DNA from: Sporocytophaga sp.
GTDB taxonomy: Bacteria; Bacteroidota; Bacteroidia; Cytophagales; Cytophagaceae
Assembly: GCA_024707265.1 (NCBI GenBank)
Contig: JANQAB010000002.1
Location: 268,188-332,187 of the forward strand
DNA: 64,000 nt
Direction of reading: 5' to 3'
The notes below the pieces were generated by a model. That model was not told the origin of the DNA. It did not search any database and saw only the letters and a program-made list of their open reading frames with translations. The position numbers were made by a program, and so were the translations under genes. Below, piece after piece: positions 17,809-25,549 of the stretch (position 1 is its first letter; every line of letters starts with the position of its first letter).

Positions 17809-19161
17809 TTGAAACACATACTGGTTATAGATGACGATCCTGTGTTCCGCCTGATGCTGGAAACATTTCTTACCAAGAACAATTTCTTAGTTACATCTGT
17901 GGGGAGTTCTTCCGAGGCCCTGAGAACAATAAAAAAATCACTTTTTTCTCTTTGTCTTGTAGATCTTAGATTGCCCGATATCAATGGGCTTGATCTTCTT
18001 AAAGAGATCAAAAATCTGACCCCTGAGCTGCCTTTAATTTTAATGACAAGTTTTGTAGATGTCAGGACTGCTGTAAAAGCAATAAAGTCTGGCGCTTATG
18101 AATATATTACAAAACCGGTGAATACAGATGAGCTGATTATTGCCATTCAGTCAGCCTTAAAATCCGAGAATAAAGTTTCAAAAGAAATTCCTTCTAGTGA
18201 AGATACTACATTTTACCACTATGGGAAAAGTAAGTCGTCTCTTGAAACATTAAAAGCAATTGAGCTTGTAGCTCCTACAAATCTTTCGGTACTCATTAAT
18301 GGTGAAAGCGGTACAGGTAAAGAATTTGCCGCAAGACTCATTCATGCAAGAAGTAAGCGAAATAAAAAACCTTTTGTAGCCATTGATTGCGGAGTGTTGT
18401 CTGCTGAGTTGGGCCCAAGTGAATTGTTTGGCCATGTAAAAGGAGCATTTACGGGTGCAGGTTTTGACAAAACCGGTCATTTTGAATTAGCAGATGGCGG
18501 ATCTATCTTCCTTGATGAAATTGGTAATTTATCAATGGAGGTTCAGGTAATGTTACTGAGAGTGATTCAGGAAAGACAAATAAGAAAGGTAGGAGCAGGG
18601 AAGAGTCAGGAAATAGATGTTCGGATTATAGCTGCTACCAATGACAATCTTAAGGATTCAGTAGCTAAAGGTTTATTCCGTGAGGACCTGTATCATAGAT
18701 TAAATGAATTCTCAGTTTCAGTTCCTTCTCTAAGGGAGCGTAAGGAAGACATAGAGGGATTCATTTTTAAATTTATGAAAGATGCCAATAAAGAATTGGG
18801 CAAATCTATTGAAGGCTTTTCAAAGGAGGCAATGGATATTATGGTGAAATATTCATGGCCTGGAAATTTAAGAGAGTTAAAAAATGTTGTAAAGAAAACC
18901 GTTTTAATGACGGATTCTGCCGGCCAATCAGTCGTGTCTCCCGAAATTATTCCTTATGAATTAAGGGTTTCACCGGGTATATCTTCAGAAAATACCTTCG
19001 GAGGTTATGATTTGAAAGCGGCAAGCCTGAAACAGGAGAGGGAGTACATTCTTAGTGTTCTGGAGAAAGTTAAATATAATAAGTCCAGTGCCGCCAGGAT
19101 ATTAAACATAGATCGGAAAACACTCTATAATAAACTCAAACTTTTTAATATTGAAATTTAA
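17809..19161 (+). CDS. Sigma-54-dependent response regulator, NtrC family
   Basis: 450 residues in the classic three-domain order. Receiver domain (about 1-120) with acidic pocket DDD at 8-10, phospho-acceptor D52 in LVDLRLPD and conserved K in YITKPV. AAA+ domain with Walker A GESGTGKE (165-172), sigma-54 contact loop GAFTGA (about 212-217), Walker B SIFLDEIG and arginine-finger region. C-terminal Fis-type helix-turn-helix (NKSSAARILNIDRKTLYNKL). It activates sigma-54 promoters when phosphorylated. Translation starts at TTG 17809. Its stop overlaps that of the convergent hybrid kinase by four bases (19158-19161); the likely partner is that kinase, by proximity. Target promoters are unknown, but see the candidate upstream of dnaK. 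Confidence 0.93.
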   Translation: MKHILVIDDDPVFRLMLETFLTKNNFLVTSVGSSSEALRTIKKSLFSLCLVDLRLPDINGLDLLKEIKNLTPELPLILMTSFVDVRTAVKAIKSGAYEYITKPVNTDELIIAIQSALKSENKVSKEIPSSEDTTFYHYGKSKSSLETLKAIELVAPTNLSVLINGESGTGKEFAARLIHARSKRNKKPFVAIDCGVLSAELGPSELFGHVKGAFTGAGFDKTGHFELADGGSIFLDEIGNLSMEVQVMLLRVIQERQIRKVGAGKSQEIDVRIIAATNDNLKDSVAKGLFREDLYHRLNEFSVSVPSLRERKEDIEGFIFKFMKDANKELGKSIEGFSKEAMDIMVKYSWPGNLRELKNVVKKTVLMTDSAGQSVVSPEIIPYELRVSPGISSENTFGGYDLKAASLKQEREYILSVLEKVKYNKSSAARILNIDRKTLYNKLKLFNIEI

Positions 19162-21746
19162 GTCCGAGTTAGTTTTGCCTTTTCTTTGAGTAAATTATCT
19201 ATCTGCTTTTTTCCTTTATAATTAATTTTATTAACCATTTCCACTACCAAACCTTCATCCGGACGCTCTTTTAATTCAAGATAGTTTTCAAGTTCTTTCA
19301 AAAGGTCTGTAAGTTCCTGATTTTTCAGGTGGCCAAAACCAGGAATCATTTTATGGGCAGCAAATTTTATTTTTCCCCAATCTTTATCTTTTGAATATCC
19401 TTCAAGATTTTCTATCTGCGAAGTGGCTGATTGAATAAATGTATCTATCATTGCTGAAAGCGCCTTTACATCTCCATCAGAAAACTTAATAAAATCTTCA
19501 AGAATATTTTCAGGGTTGGTAGTCAATCCATCTTCCCTGGATGCCGCAAGTTTTCCAGAAGACGGAACAAACTGGTGAATTGCTTCTGCTAGCTCATCCT
19601 CTTTGAATGGCTTAAGAACTACAGCATCAAAACTGCTTTGGGCTTTTTGAAGCGCATCTTTTACTACGTTGGCAGTTGTAGCAATGACAGGAATTTTTCT
19701 GAGGTCTTTATGGCTCTTTAATTTTTTGACAAGATCAAAACCACTCATACCAGGCATGTGCACATCTGTAATGATGATGTCAAATGGTTCTAGTAGCGCC
19801 GCGGAGAAGGCTTCTTCTCCATTAGACACAAGTTTTGCCTTCATATTCCATTTTGAGATGATGGTATGGAAGAGCAATAAGTTAAACTCATCGTCTTCGG
19901 CTATAAGTACTTTCAGATCCTTAAAGCTGGCAAAGTCAGTAAATTTTGGCTTCGTTACCTGGATATACTCCTCTGCGGAAATTTCATAATCAATAAAAAA
20001 ATGAAATTCAGATCCGGCACCTAGTACACTTTTAACGGATATCTGCCCTCCTTGCATTTCAACTAATTTCTTGCAAATCGCAAGTCCTAAGCCTGACCCC
20101 CCGAATTTCCTTGTAATACTGGAGTCTCCCTGGTTAAATGATTCAAAAATGGAGTCTTTTTTATCAGGAGAAATTCCGATGCCCGTATCAGTGACAGCTA
20201 TGCTTACTCTGCACTTATTATTATCCAGGGCTAAAGAAGAGCAATGAAGCTGAACCTTTCCTTCTTCTGTAAACTTAAGTGCATTACTTACCAGGTTGTA
20301 TATGATCTGTTTTAACCTTAATTGATCGCCTTTGATAAATGGATAATCAATTAGTTCATCATTAAAGGAAAACAAAAGCTCTTTCTCTGCAGCTTTTAAG
20401 AAGAAAGAATCATAAACGTTTTCTATTATTTCTTTTAGGTTAAAAACAGTTTTTTCAAACTCAATTTTCCCTGATTCTATTCTTGAAATATCAAGTATGT
20501 CATTCACCAGCAACAAGAGGTGTGAGGTCGAGTTATTAATTGCCTGAAGAAAATATTTTTGTCTGTTAAGGAGATTGGTCTGAGAAAGTTGTTCTGTAAA
20601 GCCAAGGATGGAGTTCAAGGGTGTTCGGATTTCATGGCTCATGGTTGCAAGAAATAGTTCTTTTGTACGGGCAAGATCCTCTGCCTGGGTTTTGGCATCC
20701 ATCAGTTGATTTTTGTGGAAGTTGCTTCTCTTAACATCTCCCAATATCATCAAGCTGAAAATTAATATTGATGCAATGCCTATGATGCCCAGTGAAAATA
20801 TTTTAATCAGTGATTCTTTTACTACACCCTTTGCTTTGGTAATATTTGCATCAGTCCTTTTCTGCTCTTTGTTTTTCAGATTTATAATAGTCTCACGAAT
20901 TTTTTGTATAAGAAGGTTGTCGTTTTCAATTATTTCAGATTCATTCTGCGCAAGCAACTGCTGAGATTTTAAATCTTCATTCTTGAGGTGAGAAATTATT
21001 TGTACTACAGTTTCCTGTTTTTGAAGTGCGGGTTCCTTGTTATTTTTTATAGTGTCTATTATAGTATTGGTTTCTCTGAATACAGTTGGTGTCTGCGTGA
21101 TTACTGGTATGGTATCTTCTTTTACCTTTCTCCGGAAAATCTTCTTTACAGAGCTCAATAATGACTTTTTGCCTGCTTCATTTTCCTTTAAATCAGAATC
21201 CTTTTCTGATTCATCAGCAGGTGTTGGCTGTTGAATAATTTTGGTAGTGACAATTTTCTTGGTAACTATATACTGTGGGCTGTCAGGATTCTCATATAAT
21301 TTTTTTAGTAGACTTGCGGGAATGTTGGCTTCAGGTTTTTTTTCAAAAAGCTTTATTAATTTCTGGTGGTGTTTTTTTTTCTCTTCCCATAAAAAAGTCA
21401 TGTTATTAAGATCAGCTTCTTCCAAACTAAGCTCCTGGCTAAGTTCTTTTAAAGTGTCCAGATCATTTTCAACTTCTTTACAATAATTGGCATAATGGTC
21501 CAGATAAGTACTGTCTTTTGTTACAGAGTAAGCTCTGATATTGTTCTCAATACCGGAAAGATCGGCTAAGATGTCGTTTAGTCTAACGAGTTTTGTATCC
21601 GGTTTTGATAAGAAATTTAAAGAGTATGTAAGATCTTTAAACGACTGAAATATGATGATTCCGGCAATTAATGCAACTATAACTGCCGAGCCAAAACCTA
21701 AAAGGATTTTTGTACGAATGGATGATTTGAATTTTTTCGCATCCAT
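19158..21746 (-). CDS. Hybrid sensor histidine kinase (HisKA-HATPase-REC-Hpt)
   Basis: 862 residues. Membrane helix at about 15-33, an extracytoplasmic helical sensor of about 270 residues that looks CHASE3-like at its start (LADLSGIENNIRAYSVTKDS) and contains a long Lys/Glu-rich linker, then a second helix at about 312-335. HisKA with H371 in MSHEIRTPLN; HATPase with NLVSNALKFTEEG, DTGIGI and GGSGLGLAICKKL; receiver with D661 in TDVHMPGMSG; and a C-terminal Hpt domain with H798 in FAAHKM. The internal His-Asp-His relay should pass phosphate to a separate regulator, for which the convergent NtrC-type protein at 17809 is the obvious candidate. The ligand is unknown. ATG start at 21746. Confidence 0.93.
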   Translation of the reverse strand: MDAKKFKSSIRTKILLGFGSAVIVALIAGIIIFQSFKDLTYSLNFLSKPDTKLVRLNDILADLSGIENNIRAYSVTKDSTYLDHYANYCKEVENDLDTLKELSQELSLEEADLNNMTFLWEEKKKHHQKLIKLFEKKPEANIPASLLKKLYENPDSPQYIVTKKIVTTKIIQQPTPADESEKDSDLKENEAGKKSLLSSVKKIFRRKVKEDTIPVITQTPTVFRETNTIIDTIKNNKEPALQKQETVVQIISHLKNEDLKSQQLLAQNESEIIENDNLLIQKIRETIINLKNKEQKRTDANITKAKGVVKESLIKIFSLGIIGIASILIFSLMILGDVKRSNFHKNQLMDAKTQAEDLARTKELFLATMSHEIRTPLNSILGFTEQLSQTNLLNRQKYFLQAINNSTSHLLLLVNDILDISRIESGKIEFEKTVFNLKEIIENVYDSFFLKAAEKELLFSFNDELIDYPFIKGDQLRLKQIIYNLVSNALKFTEEGKVQLHCSSLALDNNKCRVSIAVTDTGIGISPDKKDSIFESFNQGDSSITRKFGGSGLGLAICKKLVEMQGGQISVKSVLGAGSEFHFFIDYEISAEEYIQVTKPKFTDFASFKDLKVLIAEDDEFNLLLFHTIISKWNMKAKLVSNGEEAFSAALLEPFDIIITDVHMPGMSGFDLVKKLKSHKDLRKIPVIATTANVVKDALQKAQSSFDAVVLKPFKEDELAEAIHQFVPSSGKLAASREDGLTTNPENILEDFIKFSDGDVKALSAMIDTFIQSATSQIENLEGYSKDKDWGKIKFAAHKMIPGFGHLKNQELTDLLKELENYLELKERPDEGLVVEMVNKINYKGKKQIDNLLKEKAKLTRT

Positions 21747-21811
21747 GTTGATGAAGATTGGTGTTAGTTTAAAGTTACTTAATTTTTTTTCTTCTATTTT
21801 GCCTGATAAAA

Positions 21812-21841
21812 AATAAAGCCATCACTATGGATGGCTTTATT
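21812..21841. terminator. Hairpin, orphan copy of the peptide-gene terminator
   Basis: Perfect 12-bp stem AATAAAGCCATC / GATGGCTTTATT, loop ACTATG. Near-identical to the hairpin at 22084-22115 but follows only a gene remnant on the minus strand. It lies upstream of the hybrid kinase start. Confidence 0.6.
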
Positions 21842-21996
21842 CAATCATAATTAAAGGGGACTAAAAAATTATCTTTATGTCTTTACCATTTCTGGTTTGA
21901 CTTTAACTTCTTTGTTTATAGTAGTACTTTAGAAAAAGCATGCCAGAATTGTATGTAACTTATTTTTAGGGTTTTATATTCCTAATTGAATTTTAA

Positions 21997-22043
21997 TGTG
22001 TGGAAAAAAACCACAATGTGTGGAGTTTAAATACAGTTTGTGG
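21997..22043. promoter_or_regulatory. CCACA/TGTGG repeat cluster, candidate operator
   Basis: TGTGTGG (21997-22003), the palindrome CCACA-ATG-TGTGG (22011-22023) and TTTGTGG (22037-22043) lie about 250-300 bases upstream of the hybrid kinase gene. A related CCACAACATGAGG occurs at 22460-22472. The binding protein is unknown. Confidence 0.35.
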
Positions 22044-22083
22044 TTTAGTGTATTAAGGGATTTATCAAAAAAGCTGTAATAAA

Positions 22084-22115
22084 AATAAAGTCATCCCTAA
22101 TGAGATGACTTTATT
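22084..22115 (-). terminator. Terminator of the small secreted peptide gene
   Basis: Perfect 12-bp stem AATAAAGTCATC / GATGACTTTATT with an 8-base loop, followed by TTTTTATTACAG on the minus strand. It lies 25 bases past the stop at 22140. Confidence 0.75.
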
Positions 22116-22139
22116 AAAACAAATTAAAGGGAGACTAAA

Positions 22140-22328
22140 CTATTTCTTAGACTTAGTTGTGTCAGCAGCTTCAGGATTGCTTGCTACAGGTTTGGCTTTT
22201 TGCTCTTTCTTAGTTGTATCAGTTAAAATACCGGTTTGTCCTTTAAAGCTTCCATTATTCTGAGCTTTGCTAAAAAATACGACACCAGAGAATGCAACAA
22301 CGAAAGCTAGGGCAGTTATCTTTTTCAT
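22140..22328 (-). CDS. Small secreted peptide of unknown function
   Basis: 62 residues with a clear signal peptide (starts MKKITALAFVVAFSGVVFF, predicted cleavage after SKAQ). The remaining 39 residues are Lys/Thr/Ala-rich and probably disordered (DTTKKEQKAKPVASNP). I do not recognise a family. It has an ATG start and its own terminator. A decayed second copy appears to lie just downstream (about 21875-21925). Confidence that it is a real gene rests on the signal peptide and the tight terminator. Confidence 0.6.
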   Translation of the reverse strand: MKKITALAFVVAFSGVVFFSKAQNNGSFKGQTGILTDTTKKEQKAKPVASNPEAADTTKSKK

Positions 22329-22577
22329 AATAATATAAGTTTTAAGGGTAATAAATAAGTTATTTGATAACAGTTAATAGAAATAACATGCCACAATCTT
22401 AAGTCGTTGTTAGTGAGGTGTTTTTTGATTTTCCTTATTGGAGAATTCGTTGAAAAATACCACAACATGAGGAATTGAGAAACGTCGAACTAACAAACTT
22501 TAATTGATGTTTTGGAGAAAACGAAGGGCAACCTTTGCTAAGATCTTACATACCGGAACTATATAAATCAGTCATTT

Positions 22578-22874
22578 ATGGAATTATTTCACGATAATAT
22601 TCAGCATAAATTTGTCCTAACCCACGATGGAAAAGAATTTTCAACCAGTTACAGAATGCTTGGCCATAAATTCTGGGATTTTTATTACACTACAATTCCG
22701 AATGAAGTAATTGATGAATCAGGGAAAGAGATTCTTCTGAATTATGTGCTCGATTTTGTCAAGGCTAATCATATAAAGATTAGGGCAACTTGTCTCTCTG
22801 TTCAGGAGTTTTTGGTGAATCATAAAAACCTGAAGGAGGTGCTCTATCATCCTTATAGTTTAAAACTGGTATAA
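22578..22874 (+). CDS. YjdJ-type GNAT-like protein without the usual acetyl-CoA loop
   Basis: 98 residues. The order of elements, MELFHDNIQHKFVLTHDGKE, then a beta strand (YRMLGHKFWDFYYTTIPNEV) and the C-terminal IRATCLSVQEFLVNHKNL, follows the short GNAT family PF14542 (YjdJ/Gcn5-related). In that family the strand is followed by an RGxGxA loop that holds acetyl-CoA; here the corresponding segment is IPNEVIDESGKEILL, so the loop is not conserved. It may be a degenerate or non-catalytic member. Monocistronic, ending at the terminator at 22941-22981. ATG start at 22578. Confidence 0.6.
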   Translation: MELFHDNIQHKFVLTHDGKEFSTSYRMLGHKFWDFYYTTIPNEVIDESGKEILLNYVLDFVKANHIKIRATCLSVQEFLVNHKNLKEVLYHPYSLKLV

Positions 22875-22940
22875 AGGCAGCATATCAGTAAAATCAGCAT
22901 TGAACTTCTCTTCAGGATAATTGATGGGATGACACTAAAT

Positions 22941-22981
22941 AAAAAGCGGCAACCTGAAATATTTTCAGATTGCCGCTTTTT
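22941..22981. terminator. Bidirectional terminator between the GNAT-like and Rrf2 genes
   Basis: AAAAAGCGGCAA pairs with TTGCCGCTTTTT, and an inner CTGAAA/TTTCAG stem extends it. A and T runs flank both sides and the genes are convergent. Confidence 0.9.
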
Positions 22982-22999
22982 GGTTGAAAAGAAAAAAGT

Positions 23000-23432
23000 T
23001 TAAGCTTTTAAACTATCTTCTCTTTGAATGATATCTTGTAAGGTACTTTCTTTTAAAATTTTTAAAGTATTATCCCTAACTTCTCTGATGATATCTCTGA
23101 AACCACATAATGTCTCATCTACACACTCATCGCACCTCTCATAATATTTAATACTTACACAAGGCAAAAGGGCTATAGCTCCATCAAACAAACGGATAAT
23201 ATTAGCAAGATCTACTTCTTCAGGTTTTTTGATTAAATAATAACCGCCGCCTTTTCCTTTTTTGCTATTCAAAATCCCCGCATTTTTGAGCTCCAGAAGT
23301 ATTGCCTCTAGGAATTTCTGAGGAATCCGTTCAGTTTTGGAAATGTCACTGATGAGAATCGGACCCTTCTGGAATTCTTTTGCCAGTTTGGTGAGGGCCT
23401 TGATAGCGTACCTTGTTTTTTTTGGATAGCAT
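23000..23432 (-). CDS. Rrf2-family transcriptional regulator (one frameshift)
   Basis: 143 residues after correction. An N-terminal winged helix starts MLSKKTRYAIKALTKLAKEF; a recognition helix region reads ERIPQKFLEAILLELKNAGI and the wing KKGKGGGYYLIKKPEEVDL. The C-terminal half has four Cys in LPCVSIKYYERCDECVDETL plus CGF, the place where IscR/NsrR relatives bind an Fe-S cluster. A T8 run at 23416-23423 (plus strand) is one base too long; removing it joins ATG 23432 to the rest, 144 codons in total. Its regulon cannot be told from position, because neighbours on both sides are on the opposite strand. Confidence 0.87.
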
Positions 23433-23687
23433 TACCTACAAACTCTATATGCTTTATAATAATTCCAAAAATGCAAAAAAAACTTATGAATGTGCTGGTC
23501 CGTTGTCGATTTTTTTGAACTATATATCTATTAAAAAATCATTAAAAAAGGAAAAAAGGGGAACTTTTCTGAATTTCTCCTGATTTATTATTTAATTTGA
23601 AGGTTGAATCTTGCTATTTTTCTAACAAAATTTGAAGATTCAGGTTTACTTTAATCGCAAGGTCCCCAGGTAAAAAAGTAGCTAAAG

Positions 23688-23712
23688 CAGGCAGTCTTCT
23701 CCCGACTGCCTG
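23688..23712. other. Orphan hairpin
   Basis: Perfect 9-bp stem CAGGCAGTC / GACTGCCTG with a 7-base loop, followed on the plus strand by TTTTGTATTT. There is no plus-strand gene within 800 bases upstream other than one already terminated at 22981, so it could end a small RNA. Confidence 0.45.
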
Positions 23713-23820
23713 TTTTGTATTTGCAAGGTATACCACCCGTTTTCATTAAGAATTTTTAAATTTTATAATTTGTTCTTTTCTAAAAAGAATTTCCAAAGGG
23801 AATTCTATGTTGGATTTGGT

Positions 23821-23828
23821 TATATTTG
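23821..23828 (+). promoter_or_regulatory. -7 promoter element for def
   Basis: TATATTTG matches TAnnTTTG exactly and lies 20 bases before ATG 23848. Confidence 0.6.
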
Positions 23829-23847
23829 CTTTTTGCATTGATAATTT

Positions 23848-24396
23848 ATGATATACCCTATAGTAGCATACGGTGACCCGGTATTAAAAAAGCGGGCTGT
23901 TGATTTTGATAAAGGAACTGATTTGAAGCAATTAGTTGCTGATATGTTTGAGACGATGTACAACGCAAATGGAGTTGGATTGGCTGGTCCTCAAATTGGG
24001 CTAAATCAAAGAATATTTGTGGTTGACGGAAGTCCGATGGAAGAAGGGTTGGACGATTTTAAAAAGGCGTTTATCAATCCTGAAATTATAGAAGAAACTG
24101 GTGAAGACTGGCCATACGATGAAGGCTGTCTTAGTATCCCCGGAGTAAGATCTGAGGTTTTCAGGCCATATCAGTTAACGATCCGTTATTTTGATGAAAA
24201 CTGGGCAGAGCATGAAGAAACTTATGAGGGAATAAGGGCAAGAATTATTCAGCATGAATATGATCACATCGAAGGTGTTCTATTCGTGGATCATCTTTCT
24301 TCAATAAAAAAGAGACTCATGAAAAATAAACTTACTAATATCAGTAAGGGTATCGTGGATGTTTCCTATAAAATGAAGTTTCCAGTAAAAAAATAA
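23848..24396 (+). CDS. def: Peptide deformylase
   Basis: 182 residues. Removes the formyl group from the N-terminal Met of new proteins, using a metal ion. All three family motifs are present: GVGLAGPQIG (42-51), EGCLS (92-96, metal ligand C94) and HEYDH (136-140, both His metal ligands, E137 catalytic). Length and motif spacing are normal. It is the first gene of an apparent three-gene operon: the aminotransferase ATG follows one base after the def stop. ATG start. Confidence 0.97.
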   Translation: MIYPIVAYGDPVLKKRAVDFDKGTDLKQLVADMFETMYNANGVGLAGPQIGLNQRIFVVDGSPMEEGLDDFKKAFINPEIIEETGEDWPYDEGCLSIPGVRSEVFRPYQLTIRYFDENWAEHEETYEGIRARIIQHEYDHIEGVLFVDHLSSIKKRLMKNKLTNISKGIVDVSYKMKFPVKK

Positions 24397-24397
24397 C

Positions 24398-25549
24398 ATG
24401 ATCATAAAAAGTCCGGAATCCAAACTGCCAGATATTGGTACAACAATCTTTACGATTATGTCCCAAATGTCCAGAGATTATAATGCCATTAATCTTGCTC
24501 AGGGTTTTCCGGATTTTAGATGTTCAGATGAGCTGGTCGATCTGGTTACCTTTTACATGAAAAAGGGCTTCAACCAGTATGCTCCAATGACCGGTATTCA
24601 GTCTTTAAGGGAAAAAATAGCTACTAAGTCTAAAGAGTTGTACGGAGCTCATGTAGATCCGGATAAGGACGTCACTCTTACCTGTGGCGCAACAGAGGCT
24701 TGTTATACCGCTATCACATCCATCGTAAAACCGGGAGACGAAGTCATCATTTTCGAACCAGCATTTGATTGTTATATCCCGGCCATTAAGCTTTCCGGCG
24801 GTAAGCCTGTTTTTGTTGATTTGAAATACCCGGATTACCAAATAGACTGGGAGCTGGTAAGAAAAAAAATCACAGAAAAAACTTCTCTGATTATAATCAA
24901 CTCCCCTCATAATCCTACGGGAGCAATAATATCAAAACAAGATATTGAAGCTTTAAAAGAACTTGTCAGAGACACTGATATCACTTTGCTAAGCGATGAA
25001 GTATATGAGCATATCATATTTGATAAAGTTGAACATCATAGTTTTCTAAAATATCCGGAGTTAAAAGAAAGAAGTTTTGTAATCAGTTCTTTTGGTAAAA
25101 CTTACCATACCACTGGTTGGAGAATGGGATACTGCATTGCACCGGAGCACCTTTCTGCTGAATTCAGAAAAGTACACCAATACAATACTTTCAGTGTACC
25201 TACCCCCATGCAATATGCTATTGCTGATTTCCTGGAGAAAAAAGAAGAGTATCTTGGGCTTTCTGATTTTTATCAGAAAAAAAGAGATTTATTCTTGAAT
25301 CTTATGAATGGCTCCAGGTTTAAAGGTATACCATCCTCAGGAACATATTTCCAATTGATGCATTTTGGCGATATTTCCAACGAGTCGGATGTTGATTTTG
25401 CAGCAAGGCTCACAAGAGAATCAGGAGTTGCCTGTATACCGATTTCAGTTTTTTATCACACCAAAAAAGATGACAGCATTATAAGGTTTTGTTTTGCTAA
25501 AGAAAACGAAACCCTTGAAAATGCTGCAAAAAAACTATGCAGGATCTGA
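24398..25549 (+). CDS. PLP-dependent aminotransferase, methionine aminotransferase type
   Basis: 383 residues, fold type I, class I/II. INLAQGFPDFRC at the N-terminus, NSPHNPTG with N172, D200 in LLSDEVYEHI, the PLP lysine K234 in SSFGKTYHTTGWRMGY and a C-terminal Arg in SIIRFCFAKE. It resembles E. coli YbdL (methionine aminotransferase) and kynurenine/glutamine transaminases. The next gene, an omega-amidase-like nitrilase, overlaps it by 13 bases, a pairing known from methionine salvage (transamination of keto-methylthiobutyrate with glutamine, then amide hydrolysis). No other salvage genes lie in the window. ATG start one base after the def stop. Confidence 0.88.
   Translation: MIIKSPESKLPDIGTTIFTIMSQMSRDYNAINLAQGFPDFRCSDELVDLVTFYMKKGFNQYAPMTGIQSLREKIATKSKELYGAHVDPDKDVTLTCGATEACYTAITSIVKPGDEVIIFEPAFDCYIPAIKLSGGKPVFVDLKYPDYQIDWELVRKKITEKTSLIIINSPHNPTGAIISKQDIEALKELVRDTDITLLSDEVYEHIIFDKVEHHSFLKYPELKERSFVISSFGKTYHTTGWRMGYCIAPEHLSAEFRKVHQYNTFSVPTPMQYAIADFLEKKEEYLGLSDFYQKKRDLFLNLMNGSRFKGIPSSGTYFQLMHFGDISNESDVDFAARLTRESGVACIPISVFYHTKKDDSIIRFCFAKENETLENAAKKLCRI

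Larger units (their letters stand above)
21747..22139. other. Intergenic region with twin hairpins and a decayed gene copy
   Basis: Holds a hairpin at 21812-21841, a likely remnant of the small secreted peptide gene (about 21875-21925, minus strand, reading TTINKEVKVKPEMVKT then stop), CCACA/TGTGG repeats (21997-22043) and a second hairpin at 22084-22115. Both hairpins are followed by the motif ATTAAAGGGxGACTAAA (with or without x), which suggests duplication of a unit. Confidence 0.5.
23433..23847. other. Intergenic region upstream of Rrf2 and def
   Basis: No gene. It contains a hairpin at 23688-23712 and the def -7 element at 23821-23828. Confidence 0.5.
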
